From the NCBI RefSeq assembly GCF_001418655.1, contig NZ_LIQZ01000196.1:1-46443 (forward strand): 46,443 bases of DNA. The letters are read 5' to 3'. The notes beneath the pieces were generated by a model. The model ran no database searches. It worked only from the letters and a program-made list of their open reading frames with translations, and was not told the DNA's origin. The DNA is from Streptomyces phaeochromogenes. GTDB lineage: Bacteria > Actinomycetota > Actinomycetes > Streptomycetales > Streptomycetaceae. Made by a program: the position numbers and the translations under genes. Below, piece after piece: positions 33,268 to 42,120 of this stretch. Within the stretch, counting starts at the first letter, position 1; each line of letters opens with the position of its first letter.

Positions 33268-33576
33268 ATGCGCTACCGGCTCACGTTCGTCGCCGGACTG
33301 GCCCTGGGATACGTGCTCGGCACGCGTGCCGGGCGCGAGCGCTACGAGCAGCTGAGGAAGACCGCACAGCAGGTCGCTCAGAACCCGGCGGTGCGCAACA
33401 CCGCCGAGTCCGCGGCCCAGCAGGGGCGCGAGTTCGCCGGCAAGGCGTACCACGCGGTGAGCGAGAAGGTCGGTGACCGGGTCCCCGACTCGGTGGCCGA
33501 GAGGGTCCGCCACCTGCGGGAGCGCAACACGAACGGCACGCGTACCGACGACGACTGGGGCACCAGCAACACGTGA
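33268..33576 (+). CDS. YtxH-like small membrane protein
   Basis: The 102-aa protein has one N-terminal hydrophobic segment with the small-residue pattern of YtxH proteins (YRLTFVAGLALGYVLGTRAG). A long amphipathic helix (RYEQLRKTAQQVAQNPAVRN) and a polar tail follow. ATG 33268 is preceded by AGAAGGGTGG. It is probably a membrane-associated general-stress type protein; the exact role is not known. The longer open frame upstream runs through the tRNA genes and is not used. Confidence 0.8.
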   Translation: MRYRLTFVAGLALGYVLGTRAGRERYEQLRKTAQQVAQNPAVRNTAESAAQQGREFAGKAYHAVSEKVGDRVPDSVAERVRHLRERNTNGTRTDDDWGTSNT

Positions 33577-33639
33577 CCGGTGGGGCCGCCTCCGCCGGAC
33601 CGGTACGGCCTGCTCCGGTCGTACGGCAGAATTTCCGCC

Positions 33640-35094
33640 ATGGGGATAGTCGCCGGGTTGGACAGTTCGCCCGATTTCACTCGCATCGTGGTCTGCGACG
33701 CGGACAGCGGAGCCGTGCTCAGGCAGGGGTATGCCCCGCATCCGATGGACGGCATGTCCGAGGGTGGCCGGCCCTCGGACGTCGACCCGCAGGCCTGGCT
33801 GCTGTCCCTGGGCGAGGCCGCGGGCGGCGGGCTCCTCGAAGGCGTTCAGGCCATCGGAGTGTCCGCGCAGCAGAACGGGCTCGTGCCGGTGGACACCCAG
33901 GGCAACACGGTGCGTCCGGCGATGGTCGGCGGTGACAAGCGGGCGCAGGTCGCGGCGGCCGACCTGGTCGACGCCCTCGGCGGACGCGAGGCCTGGGCGC
34001 AGGCCGTGGGCTGCGTGCCGCAGGCGGCTCAGCCGGTGACGAAGCTGCGCTGGCTCGCGAAGAACGAACCCGAGGCGGCGCTGCGCACCAGCGTGCTGCT
34101 GCAGGCGCACGACTGGCTGGTGTGGCAGCTGCTCGGCCGCCCGGCCCGCCGGACCACCGACCGGGGCGGGGCCTCCGGGACCGGCTACTGGTCGGCGGCG
34201 ACCGGCGCGTACCGGCCCGATCTCGTGGAACTGGCGCTCGGGCACCAGGCGCTGCTGCCCGATGTGCTGGGGCCGTGGGAGGCCGCGGGGACGACGCCCG
34301 AGGGGCTGCTGATCTCGGCGGGGACGGGCGAGACGATGGCCGCGGCGTTCGGTCTGGGCATCGGGCTCGGGGACGCGGTGGTGTCGCTCGGCGCCTCCGG
34401 TTCCGTGATGGCCGTGCACCACGAGGCGCTCGTCGACTCCTCCGGAATGATCACCTCGCTGGCGGACGCGACCGGGATGCACCTGCCGGTCGTCACCACG
34501 CTCAATGCCGTACGGGCCCTGCGCGGGGCCGCCGAACTGCTCGGCGTGCCGGACCTGGAGGCCCTGTCGGACCTGGCGATGAAATCCACCCCGGGCTCCC
34601 ACGGGCTGGTGCTGCTGCCCTATCTGGAGGGCGAGCGGACGCCCAACCTGCCGCACACGGCGGGGACGCTGGCCGGGCTGCGCCGGGAGTCGATGAAGCC
34701 CGAGCACCTGGCGCGGGCCGCCTTCGAGGGCATGCTGTGCGGGCTCGCGGACGCACTGGACGTGCTGCGCAAGCGGGGCGTGGAGGTGCGGCGGATCTTC
34801 CTGCTGGGCCAGGCCGCCGAGCTGAGCGCGGTGCAGGCCTGCGCGCCCGCGCTGCTCGGTACGCAGATCGTGGTGCCGCAGCCCGCGGACTACGCGGCGC
34901 TGGGCGCGGCCCGGCAGGCGGCCTGGGCGCTCGGTACCTCGCAGGGCACCATCCAGCCGGGGCTGCCCCCCGTCTGGCAGGGCGCCGCCGCGCAGATCCT
35001 GGAGCCCGGCGAGGAGCTGGCGGTGGGCCAGGCGGTGCGCCAGCAGTACGTGTCGGTGCGGAACCAGACCCACCCGGGCGCCTTCCGGTCCTGA
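33640..35094 (+). CDS. FGGY-family carbohydrate kinase (xylulokinase-like)
   Basis: The 484-aa protein has the two-domain sugar kinase fold. The N-terminal phosphate loop is GLDSSPDFTRIVV, the substrate-side motif is GVSAQQNGLVPVD, and the central segment is LISAGTGETMAAAFG. The C-terminal ATPase motif is FLLGQAAELSAVQACAPALLG with an ALGAARQAAWALG end. The catalytic Asp expected in the QAHDWLVWQLLG / TDRGGASGTGYW region is present. It probably phosphorylates a pentulose or hexulose; the sugar cannot be decided. The ATG at 33640 fits the family start. It is 63 bp after the YtxH gene. Confidence 0.9.
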   Translation: MGIVAGLDSSPDFTRIVVCDADSGAVLRQGYAPHPMDGMSEGGRPSDVDPQAWLLSLGEAAGGGLLEGVQAIGVSAQQNGLVPVDTQGNTVRPAMVGGDKRAQVAAADLVDALGGREAWAQAVGCVPQAAQPVTKLRWLAKNEPEAALRTSVLLQAHDWLVWQLLGRPARRTTDRGGASGTGYWSAATGAYRPDLVELALGHQALLPDVLGPWEAAGTTPEGLLISAGTGETMAAAFGLGIGLGDAVVSLGASGSVMAVHHEALVDSSGMITSLADATGMHLPVVTTLNAVRALRGAAELLGVPDLEALSDLAMKSTPGSHGLVLLPYLEGERTPNLPHTAGTLAGLRRESMKPEHLARAAFEGMLCGLADALDVLRKRGVEVRRIFLLGQAAELSAVQACAPALLGTQIVVPQPADYAALGAARQAAWALGTSQGTIQPGLPPVWQGAAAQILEPGEELAVGQAVRQQYVSVRNQTHPGAFRS

Positions 35095-35261
35095 GGCCTC
35101 GCGGAGCCCGGGCGACTCGAACGGCCTACGGCTTCGGACCGAGGCCCGGTCGGCTCTTGGACCTCTCTTGGCTTAATCAGTTGAGGTAACACGGGTGGAG
35201 TGTTCGACGATAGGGGCCAAGGGCAACCAACCGCCCCGCCGCCGACCCCGAGAGACCCAGC

Positions 35262-36995
35262 GTGCTCATACGACTCCTGCGTACCTATCTCACGCCCTAC
35301 AAGAAACCCATCGCCCTGCTCGTACTGCTGCAGTTCCTGCAGACCTGCGCCACGCTCTACCTGCCCACGCTGAACGCGGACATCATCGACAACGGTGTCG
35401 TCGACGGCGACACGGGCTACATCCTGACCTTCGGCGCCCTGATGATCGGCATCTCGCTGGCCCAGGTCGTCTGCAACATCGGGGCCGTCTACTACGGCGC
35501 CCGTACGGCCGCCGCGGTCGGACGGGACATCCGGGCCGCCATCTTCGACCGGGTGCAGTCGTTCTCCGCGCGTGAGGTCGGTCACTTCGGCGCGCCGTCG
35601 CTGATCACCCGCACGACGAACGACGTGCAGCAGGTGCAGATGCTCACCCTGATGACGTTCACGCTGCTGGTGTCGGCGCCGATCATGTGCGTCGGCGGCA
35701 TCGTCCTGGCCCTCGGTCTCGACGTACCGCTGTCCGGGGTGCTGCTCGCCGTCGTGCCGGTGCTCGGGATCTCGGTGAGCCTCATCGTGCGCCGGCTGCG
35801 TCCGCTGTTCCGCACGATGCAGGTGCGGCTCGACACGGTGAACCGGGTGCTGCGCGAGCAGATCACCGGCAACCGCGTCATCCGGGCCTTCGTGCGCGAC
35901 GGGTACGAGGAGGAGCGCTTCCGGAAGGCGAACGCCGACCTCACCGAGGTGTCCCTCGGGACCGGGCGGATGCTGGCGCTGATGTTCCCCATCGTCATGA
36001 CGGTGGTGAACGTGTCGTCGGTCGCGGTGGTGTGGTTCGGTGCCCACCGGATCGACAGCGGCGGGATGCAGATCGGCGCGCTGACCGCGTTCCTCGCCTA
36101 TCTGATGCAGATCGTCATGTCCGTGATGATGGCCACCTTCATGTTCATGATGGTGCCGCGCGCGGAGGTGTGCGCCGAGCGCATCCAGGAGGTCCTGGAC
36201 ACCTCCAGCAGTGTGGTTCCGCCGAAGGCTCCGGTCCTGGAGCTGCGGCGGCACGGGCATCTGGAGATCCGGGGCGCCGGGTTCCGCTACCCGGGTGCCG
36301 AGGAGCCGGTGCTGAGGACCATCGACCTGGTGGCCCTGCCGGGTGAGACCACCGCCGTGATCGGCTCGACCGGCAGCGGCAAGTCCACGCTGCTCGGGCT
36401 GGTCCCCCGGCTGTTCGACGCCACCGACGGCCAGGTGCTGGTGGACGGCGTCGACGTACGCACGGTCGAGCCGCGGCTGCTCGCGCGCACGGTCGGCCTC
36501 GTACCGCAGAAGCCGTACCTCTTCGCGGGCACGGTGGCGACCAATCTCCGGTACGGGAATCCGGACGCGACCGACGAGGAGCTGTGGCACGCGCTGGAGG
36601 TGGCGCAGGCCAAGGGGTTCGTGGAAGGGCTTGAGAACGGTCTCGACGCGACGATCGCGCAGGGCGGGACGAATGTGTCGGGCGGCCAGCGGCAGCGGCT
36701 CGCCATCGCCCGGACCCTGGTGCAGCGCCCCGAGATCTACCTCTTCGACGACTCCTTCTCGGCGCTCGACTACGCGACGGACGCGGCGCTGCGCCGGGCC
36801 CTCGGCGAGGAGACCGCCGAGGCGACCGTCGTGATCGTCGCCCAGCGGGTGTCGACCATCCGTGACGCCGACCGGATCGTGGTCCTCGACGAGGGCCGGG
36901 TCGTCGGCTCGGGCCGCCACCACGAACTGATGGCGACGAACGAGACATACCGGGAGATCGTGCTCTCCCAGCTGACGGAAGCGGAGGCAGCCTGA
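35262..36995 (+). CDS. ABC exporter half-transporter with degenerate ATP site
   Basis: The 577-aa protein has six membrane helices (residues about 15-300) fused to an ATPase domain (about 330-577). Walker A is GSTGSGKST (368-376) and the signature is VSGGQ (472-476). Walker B ends IYLFDD, so Asp497 replaces the catalytic Glu. That change is typical of the inactive site of heterodimeric exporters such as the TM287/288 type. GTG 35262 is the start. The stop overlaps the ATG of the second half-transporter by one base (TGATG), so the two subunits are made together. Confidence 0.94.
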   Translation: MLIRLLRTYLTPYKKPIALLVLLQFLQTCATLYLPTLNADIIDNGVVDGDTGYILTFGALMIGISLAQVVCNIGAVYYGARTAAAVGRDIRAAIFDRVQSFSAREVGHFGAPSLITRTTNDVQQVQMLTLMTFTLLVSAPIMCVGGIVLALGLDVPLSGVLLAVVPVLGISVSLIVRRLRPLFRTMQVRLDTVNRVLREQITGNRVIRAFVRDGYEEERFRKANADLTEVSLGTGRMLALMFPIVMTVVNVSSVAVVWFGAHRIDSGGMQIGALTAFLAYLMQIVMSVMMATFMFMMVPRAEVCAERIQEVLDTSSSVVPPKAPVLELRRHGHLEIRGAGFRYPGAEEPVLRTIDLVALPGETTAVIGSTGSGKSTLLGLVPRLFDATDGQVLVDGVDVRTVEPRLLARTVGLVPQKPYLFAGTVATNLRYGNPDATDEELWHALEVAQAKGFVEGLENGLDATIAQGGTNVSGGQRQRLAIARTLVQRPEIYLFDDSFSALDYATDAALRRALGEETAEATVVIVAQRVSTIRDADRIVVLDEGRVVGSGRHHELMATNETYREIVLSQLTEAEAA

Positions 36996-38923
36996 TGGCC
37001 GGGCCCATGGGGCGGATGATGGCCGGGACGGGCCCCGACCATCACTCGATGGACTTCAAGGGGTCCGGCAAGCGGCTCCTGTCACACTTCAAGCCGGAAC
37101 GCACCACTCTGTACGTGATGCTCGTCGCCGTGGTGTTCAGCGTCGGCCTGTCGGTCCTCGGGCCGAAGATCCTGGGCCGGGCCACCGACCTCGTCTTCGC
37201 CGGAGTCGTCGGACGGGAGATGCCCGCCGGCCAGACGAAGGCCGAGGCCCTCGCGGCGATGCGGGAGCGCGGCGACGGCGGCATGGCCGACATGCTCTCC
37301 GGTACGGACTTCACCCCGGGCGAGGGCATCGACTTCGGCGCGGTCGGCGAGGTGCTGCTGCTCGCTCTCGTGGCGTTCCTGGTCGCCGGTCTGCTGATGA
37401 CCGTGGCGACGCGGCTGGTGAACCGGGCCGTCAACAAGACGATGTACAACATGCGCGAGGACGTGCAGACGAAGCTGTCGCGGCTGCCGTTGTCGTACTT
37501 CGACAAGCGGCAGCGCGGTGAGGTGCTCAGCCGCGCCACGAACGACATCGACAACATCGGGCAGACCCTCCAGCAGTCGATGGGCCAGCTGGTCAACTCG
37601 CTGCTGACCATCGTCGGTGTGCTGGCGATGATGTTCTGGGTGTCGTGGCTGCTCGCGCTCGTCGCGCTGGTCACCGTGCCGCTGTCGTTCTTCGTCGCCA
37701 CCCGGGTGGGCAAGCGGTCGCAGCCGCACTTCGTGCAGCAGTGGCGGACCACCGGCAAGCTCAACGCGCACATCGAGGAGATGTACACCGGCCACAACCT
37801 CGTCAAGGTCTTCGGGCGGCAGGACGAGTCGGCGGCGCAGTTCGCCGAGGAGAACGAGAAGCTGTACGAGGCCGGGTTCCGGGCGCAGTTCAACAGCGGG
37901 GTCATGCAGCCGCTGATGATGTTCGTGTCGAACCTGAACTATGTGCTGGTGGCCGTGGTCGGCGGCCTGCGTGTCGCCTCGGGCGCCCTCTCGATCGGTG
38001 ACGTCCAGGCCTTCATCCAGTACTCCCGGCAGTTCTCCATGCCGCTCACCCAGGTCGCCTCGATGGCGAACCTCGTGCAGTCCGGGGTCGCTTCGGCGGA
38101 GCGGATCTTCGAACTGCTGGACGCGGAGGAGCAGGAGGCCGACCCGGTGACGGGCGCGCGTCCGGAGGAACTCCGGGGCCGGGTGGCGCTGGAGGGCGTC
38201 TCCTTCCGGTACGACCCCGAGAAGCCGCTCATCGAGGACCTGTCGCTGAAGGTGGAACCGGGGCACACGGTCGCGATCGTCGGCCCCACGGGCGCCGGCA
38301 AGACGACCCTGGTCAACCTGTTGATGCGGTTCTACGAAGTCACGGGCGGGCGTATCACCCTCGACGGGGTCGACATCGCGAAGATGTCCCGGGACGAACT
38401 GCGGGCCGGGATCGGCATGGTGCTGCAGGACACCTGGCTGTTCGGCGGGACGATCGCGGAGAACATCGCGTACGGGGCTTCGCGTGAGGTCACGCGTGGG
38501 GAGATCGAGGAGGCGGCTCGGGCCGCCCATGCCGACCGGTTCGTCCGGACGTTGCCCGATGGGTACGACACCGTCATCGACGACGAGGGATCGGGGGTGA
38601 GCGCCGGTGAGAAGCAGCTCATCACCATCGCTCGGGCGTTCCTGTCCGATCCGGTGATCCTTGTGCTCGACGAGGCGACGAGTTCTGTCGACACCCGTAC
38701 CGAGGTGTTGATCCAGAAGGCGATGGCGAAGCTCGCGCACGGGCGGACGTCGTTCGTCATCGCGCATCGTCTGTCGACGATCCGCGATGCCGACACGATC
38801 CTCGTCATGGAGAACGGTTCCATCGTCGAACAGGGCGCCCACACGGACCTCCTGGCAGCGGACGGCGCGTACGCCCGCCTCTACAAGGCCCAGTTCGCGG
38901 AGGCTGTGGTGGAGGTGGACTGA
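36995..38923 (+). CDS. ABC exporter half-transporter with catalytic ATP site
   Basis: The 642-aa partner has a six-helix membrane domain and an ATPase domain from about residue 395. Walker A is GPTGAGKTT (430-438), the signature is VSAGEKQ (535-541), and Walker B is VILVLDE with Glu560. Residues about 66-118, between the first two helices, form an unusually long loop rich in Gly, Ala and acidic residues. The first 20 residues are Met/Gly-rich. With the upstream gene it should form a heterodimeric multidrug or lipid exporter. No cargo gene is adjacent. Confidence 0.94.
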   Translation: MAGPMGRMMAGTGPDHHSMDFKGSGKRLLSHFKPERTTLYVMLVAVVFSVGLSVLGPKILGRATDLVFAGVVGREMPAGQTKAEALAAMRERGDGGMADMLSGTDFTPGEGIDFGAVGEVLLLALVAFLVAGLLMTVATRLVNRAVNKTMYNMREDVQTKLSRLPLSYFDKRQRGEVLSRATNDIDNIGQTLQQSMGQLVNSLLTIVGVLAMMFWVSWLLALVALVTVPLSFFVATRVGKRSQPHFVQQWRTTGKLNAHIEEMYTGHNLVKVFGRQDESAAQFAEENEKLYEAGFRAQFNSGVMQPLMMFVSNLNYVLVAVVGGLRVASGALSIGDVQAFIQYSRQFSMPLTQVASMANLVQSGVASAERIFELLDAEEQEADPVTGARPEELRGRVALEGVSFRYDPEKPLIEDLSLKVEPGHTVAIVGPTGAGKTTLVNLLMRFYEVTGGRITLDGVDIAKMSRDELRAGIGMVLQDTWLFGGTIAENIAYGASREVTRGEIEEAARAAHADRFVRTLPDGYDTVIDDEGSGVSAGEKQLITIARAFLSDPVILVLDEATSSVDTRTEVLIQKAMAKLAHGRTSFVIAHRLSTIRDADTILVMENGSIVEQGAHTDLLAADGAYARLYKAQFAEAVVEVD

Positions 38924-38946
38924 GGGGTGGCCGGGGGGCCGGCGGG

Positions 38947-39055
38947 TTTTCTCGCCCCCGCCGCCCCTACCCGTCCCGTCCCTGGGGGCTCCGCCCCCAG
39001 ACCCCCGCTGTCGCGCTGCCGCGCTCGTCCTCAAACGCCGGACGGGCTGAAGGTG
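38947..39055. repeat. GC-rich dispersed intergenic element with hairpin, copy 1
   Basis: Begins TTTTCTCGCCCCCGCCGCCC and contains a hairpin CTGGGGGC (38982-38989) / GCCCCCAG (38993-39000). It ends with TCCTCAAACGCCGGACGGGC, a sequence I recall as common between streptomycete genes. A related element closes the window at 46342. It terminates the exporter operon and lies upstream of xseA. Confidence 0.7.
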
Positions 39056-39094
39056 CTCGACCGCGATGTCCGAGGTGGCGGCTACGCTCGCGAC

Positions 39095-40303
39095 ATGGCT
39101 CTCAATACGTCCTCGGACGCCCCCATCCCCGTCGGTGAGGTGTCGCGGCTCATCGGGGGATGGATCGACCGGCTCGGGGCGGTGTGGGTGGAGGGGCAGA
39201 TCACCCAGTTGTCGCGGCGGCCGGGCGCGGGTGTGGTGTTTCTGACGCTGCGCGATCCGTCGTACGACATCTCGGTGAGCGTGACCTGCTACCGCCAGGT
39301 GTTCGACGCGGTCGCCGACGTGGTGAGCGAGGGCGCCCGGGTCGTCGTACTCGCGAAGCCCGAGTGGTACGCGCCGCGTGGGCAGCTGTCGTTGCGGGCC
39401 GCCGAGATAAAGCCCGTGGGTGTGGGTGAACTGCTCGCCCGGCTGGAGCAGTTGAAGAAGTCCCTCGCCGCCGAAGGGCTGTTCGCGGCCGAGCGCAAGA
39501 AGCCGCTGCCCTTCCTGCCCCAGCTCATCGGGCTCGTCTGCGGCCGAGCCTCCGCGGCCGAGCGGGACGTGCTGGAGAACGCGCGCCACCGCTGGCCCGC
39601 CGTCCGCTTCGAGGTGCGCAACGTCGCCGTGCAGGGCGTCCACGCCGTCCCCCAGGTCGTCCAGGCCGTGAAGGAACTGGACGGGCTCGACGACGTGGAC
39701 GTGATCATCGTGGCGCGCGGCGGCGGCAGCGTGGAGGACCTGCTCCCGTTCTCGGACGAGCAGCTCGTACGGGCGGTCGCGTCCTGCCGCACGCCGGTCG
39801 TGTCGGCCATCGGGCACGAACCCGACAACCCGCTGCTCGACCACGTGGCGGACCTGCGTGCCTCCACCCCGACCGACGCGGCGAAGAAGGTCGTCCCGGA
39901 CGTCGGCGAGGAGTACGAGCGCGTCCAGTTCCTGCGGGACCGCGCCCGCCGCAGCGTCCAGTCCCTCATCGACCGGGAGGAGAGGGGCCTCGCCCAGGCG
40001 CTGGCCCGCCCCTCGATAGAGGATCCGCACCGCATGGTCGACGAGCGCGCGGACCATGTCGCCTCGCTGCTCGACCGCGGTCGTCGCACGCTCGGGCACC
40101 TCCTCGACCGCGCCGACTCGGAGCTGACGCACACGCACGCACGCGTGGTGGCCCTCTCCCCCGCCGCGACCCTCAAGCGGGGGTATGCGGTGCTGCAGAA
40201 GTCCGACGGTCACGCGGTCCGGTCCCCGGACGAGGTGACGGCGGAGGAGTCCCTGCGGGCGCGGGTCGCCGAGGGCGAGTTCACGGTACGAGTCGATGTC
40301 TGA
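39095..40303 (+). CDS. xseA: Exodeoxyribonuclease VII large subunit
   Basis: The 402-aa catalytic subunit of exonuclease VII degrades single-stranded DNA in repair. The N-terminal OB-fold has VSRLIGGWIDRLGAVWVEGQI and GVVFLTLRD. The catalytic core has IIVARGGGSVEDLLPFSDE, AIGHEPDNPLLDHVAD and STPTDAA, with a coiled-coil middle and a C-terminal LKRGYAVLQ. A TACGCT -10-like box 7 bp before ATG 39095 suggests leaderless transcription. xseB follows after 21 bp, so both subunits come from one operon. Confidence 0.96.
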   Translation: MALNTSSDAPIPVGEVSRLIGGWIDRLGAVWVEGQITQLSRRPGAGVVFLTLRDPSYDISVSVTCYRQVFDAVADVVSEGARVVVLAKPEWYAPRGQLSLRAAEIKPVGVGELLARLEQLKKSLAAEGLFAAERKKPLPFLPQLIGLVCGRASAAERDVLENARHRWPAVRFEVRNVAVQGVHAVPQVVQAVKELDGLDDVDVIIVARGGGSVEDLLPFSDEQLVRAVASCRTPVVSAIGHEPDNPLLDHVADLRASTPTDAAKKVVPDVGEEYERVQFLRDRARRSVQSLIDREERGLAQALARPSIEDPHRMVDERADHVASLLDRGRRTLGHLLDRADSELTHTHARVVALSPAATLKRGYAVLQKSDGHAVRSPDEVTAEESLRARVAEGEFTVRVDV

Positions 40304-40324
40304 GGCAGACCCTAGGGTGGGCGC

Positions 40325-40564
40325 ATGACCAGCAGGACGGACGAGGCGCTCGGGTACGAGCAGGCACGGGACGAGCTCATCGAGGTCGTACGTCGCCTGG
40401 AGGCGGGCGGTACGACACTTGAGGAGTCGCTCGCCCTGTGGGAGCGGGGCGAGGAGTTGGCGAAGGTGTGCCGGCGGTGGCTGGACGGCGCCCGCGCCCG
40501 ACTCGACGCGGCTCTGGCGGGAGAGGGAGCCGAGGAGGAGTCCGGCGGCTCCGGCTCCGAGTAG
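40325..40564 (+). CDS. xseB: Exodeoxyribonuclease VII small subunit
   Basis: The 79-aa helical-hairpin subunit has LGYEQARDELIEVVRRLEAG and LEESLALWERGEELAKVCRRWLDGARARLD, both characteristic of XseB. It binds the coiled-coil part of XseA. The C-terminal tail is acidic and Ser/Gly-rich. It is the second gene of the xseAB operon. Confidence 0.96.
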   Translation: MTSRTDEALGYEQARDELIEVVRRLEAGGTTLEESLALWERGEELAKVCRRWLDGARARLDAALAGEGAEEESGGSGSE

Positions 40565-40575
40565 CTCAGGGACCT

Positions 40576-40637
40576 GTGCCTGACGGCCGTCGCGCACGAC
40601 TGTCACGGCTGTCACGGCTGTCACGGCTGTCAGGCAC
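40576..40637 (+). terminator. Long stem enclosing CTGTCACGG tandem repeats, after xseB
   Basis: GTGCCTGACGGCCGT pairs with ACGGCTGTCAGGCAC (14 of 15 bases) across 40576-40637. The loop holds three full copies of the 9-mer CTGTCACGG starting at 40600. It lies just after the xseB stop and probably acts as the operon terminator. Confidence 0.6.
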
Positions 40638-40818
40638 GGGAACCCCTCCCGAAACACCCTTCGTGCCCACGTTCACACCCGCTTCGCCAACCCCCGCGGC
40701 CTGTGAACCGGATCACCATGCTCCAGTTTTGGTTGAATACTAAACTTCATCGACGTACCTTCGGGAGTGCAAGGCGATCCCCCACAGGGTTCGACACACT
40801 CCCCGAAAAGGTTGATTC
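40638..40818 (+). promoter_or_regulatory. Upstream region of the nitroreductase gene
   Basis: This stretch has a comparatively AT-rich island (AGTTTTGGTTGAATACTAAACT, 40723-40744, given as two halves AGTTTTGGTTG and AATACTAAACT) with AGTTT/AAACT inverted ends. Its position suits an operator for a redox or MarR/HxlR-type regulator. No gene is present. Confidence 0.4.
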
Positions 40819-41409
40819 ATGTCCCTCGTCCTCGACCCCACCGCTCAGGACCTGCTCTTCCGCGAGGCCCGCACCGCGAACGCCTTCACCGACGAGCCCG
40901 TCTCCGAGGAGCAGGTGCAGGCGATCTACGACCTGGTCAAGTTCGGCCCGACCGCCTTCAACCAGTCCCCGCTGCGCATCACCCTGGTCCGCTCCGCCGA
41001 GGCCCGCGAGCGCCTGGTGCAGCACATGTCCGAGGGCAACCAGCCGAAGACGGCCACCGCCCCGCTCGTCGCGATCCTCTCCGCGGACAACGAGTTCCAC
41101 GAGGAACTCCCGCACCTCTTCCCGCACTTCCCGCAGGCCAAGGACGTCTTCTTCGCCGAGCGCCCGGCCCGTGAGGGTGCCGCCACCGTCAACGCCGCGC
41201 TGCAGGCCGCGTACTTCATCATCGGTGTCCGCGCCGCCGGCCTGGCCGCCGGTCCGATGACGGGCTTCGACTTCGCGGGCGTCCAGAAGGAGTTCCTGGA
41301 CGACGACCACACCCCGCTGATGGTGGTCAACATCGGCAAGCCGGGCGAGAACGCCTGGTTCCCGCGCTCCCCGCGCCTCGAGGCCGACCAGGTCATCACG
41401 ACGGTCTGA
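40819..41409 (+). CDS. RutE-like nitroreductase (malonic semialdehyde reductase family)
   Basis: This 196-aa FMN-dependent oxidoreductase has FREARTANAFTDEPVSEEQV, KFGPTAFNQSPLRI (flavin phosphate contact), NAALQAAYFIIGVRAAGLAAGPMTGFD and an ending NIGKPGENAWFPRSPRLE. These are characteristic of the RutE/HadB branch, which reduces malonic semialdehyde or nitro compounds. The other rut genes are absent, so pyrimidine degradation cannot be inferred. ATG 40819 is the natural start. Confidence 0.92.
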   Translation: MSLVLDPTAQDLLFREARTANAFTDEPVSEEQVQAIYDLVKFGPTAFNQSPLRITLVRSAEARERLVQHMSEGNQPKTATAPLVAILSADNEFHEELPHLFPHFPQAKDVFFAERPAREGAATVNAALQAAYFIIGVRAAGLAAGPMTGFDFAGVQKEFLDDDHTPLMVVNIGKPGENAWFPRSPRLEADQVITTV

Positions 41410-41421
41410 GCCTCGCCGCAT

Positions 41422-41467
41422 GCATGACGACGGCCCCCGGCACGAATGCCGGGGGCCGTCGTCATGC
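41422..41467. terminator. 21-bp perfect hairpin between convergent genes
   Basis: The arms at 41422-41442 and 41447-41467 pair perfectly around a CGAA tetraloop. It lies between the converging nitroreductase and DUF4245 genes and is a clear bidirectional terminator. Confidence 0.92.
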
Positions 41468-41476
41468 GTACGGGAC

Positions 41477-41995
41477 CTACTCCGTCTTCAGGGCCTCGGC
41501 CATCTTCGTCAGCTGCGCGAAGGACGCCGTGCCGGTCACGACCGTCGTGGAGCCCTTCTCCCGGAGGACGAGGGCGTCGTACTTCGCGCCCTCGTACCGC
41601 TGCCAGGAGCGCTCGCCGATGCGCTGCGTCCTGTCCGTCTCCTCGGCACCCTGGCTCGCGTCGTCGATGAACGTGACGGGCTTCTGAGTCGACTGCTCGA
41701 TCGCCACGTACTCACCGTCGGGGTCGTGGAAGCCGAGGTGCCACGCGTCGAAGTCGGCGCCCTGGAACCGCACCGACGTGGCCTTCCACTGCTTGGACAG
41801 ACCCTCGGGCGCCGCCACCGGATAGGCGGCAGCGCGGCGTGCCGTGAGGAGTTCCACGCGGTAGTCGACCCGCTTGAGAGGGGGCTCCGAGTCGTCATTG
41901 GGAATGAAGACGTAGATGAAGCCCGCGACTATGCCGATCAGGCCCAGGGACAACACCATGTCCCGGACCGACTGCTTGCCTTTCATACCTGCCAC
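41477..41995 (-). CDS. DUF4245 membrane protein
   Basis: The 172-aa protein has one N-terminal transmembrane helix (MVLSLGLIGIVAGFIYVFIP, residues about 13-32) and an extracytoplasmic DUF4245 domain. The domain contains VDYRVELLTARRAAAYPVAAPEGL, ATSVRF and WHLGFHDPDGEYVAIEQS. Function is unknown. It is divergent from glpX; the same pairing with glpX is, as I recall, conserved in Streptomyces. An alternative start at the second Met would shorten it by 3 residues. Confidence 0.92.
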   Translation of the reverse strand: MAGMKGKQSVRDMVLSLGLIGIVAGFIYVFIPNDDSEPPLKRVDYRVELLTARRAAAYPVAAPEGLSKQWKATSVRFQGADFDAWHLGFHDPDGEYVAIEQSTQKPVTFIDDASQGAEETDRTQRIGERSWQRYEGAKYDALVLREKGSTTVVTGTASFAQLTKMAEALKTE

Positions 41996-42120
41996 GCCCC
42001 CATCGTCGCAGGTGTACTGGTCTGCTCATCCGTGGGCCCCCCTGCTCATTTTGTCGGACTGAGGATAGAGTCGGCCCGAACCCTCATCCGGCCGTCGTCG
42101 TATCAGAAAGGTGCGCTCCG

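Noticed and set aside
35095..35261. A sigma-70 promoter (TTGAGG with a downstream GACGAT) before the ABC exporter
   Set aside because: The spacing is 19 bp and the -10 match is poor; too weak to list as a feature.
37082..40657. 1,191-codon minus-strand open frame antisense to the ABC exporter and xseA
   Set aside because: It is a by-product of high third-position GC in the real plus-strand genes and has an His/Arg/Gln-rich shadow composition.
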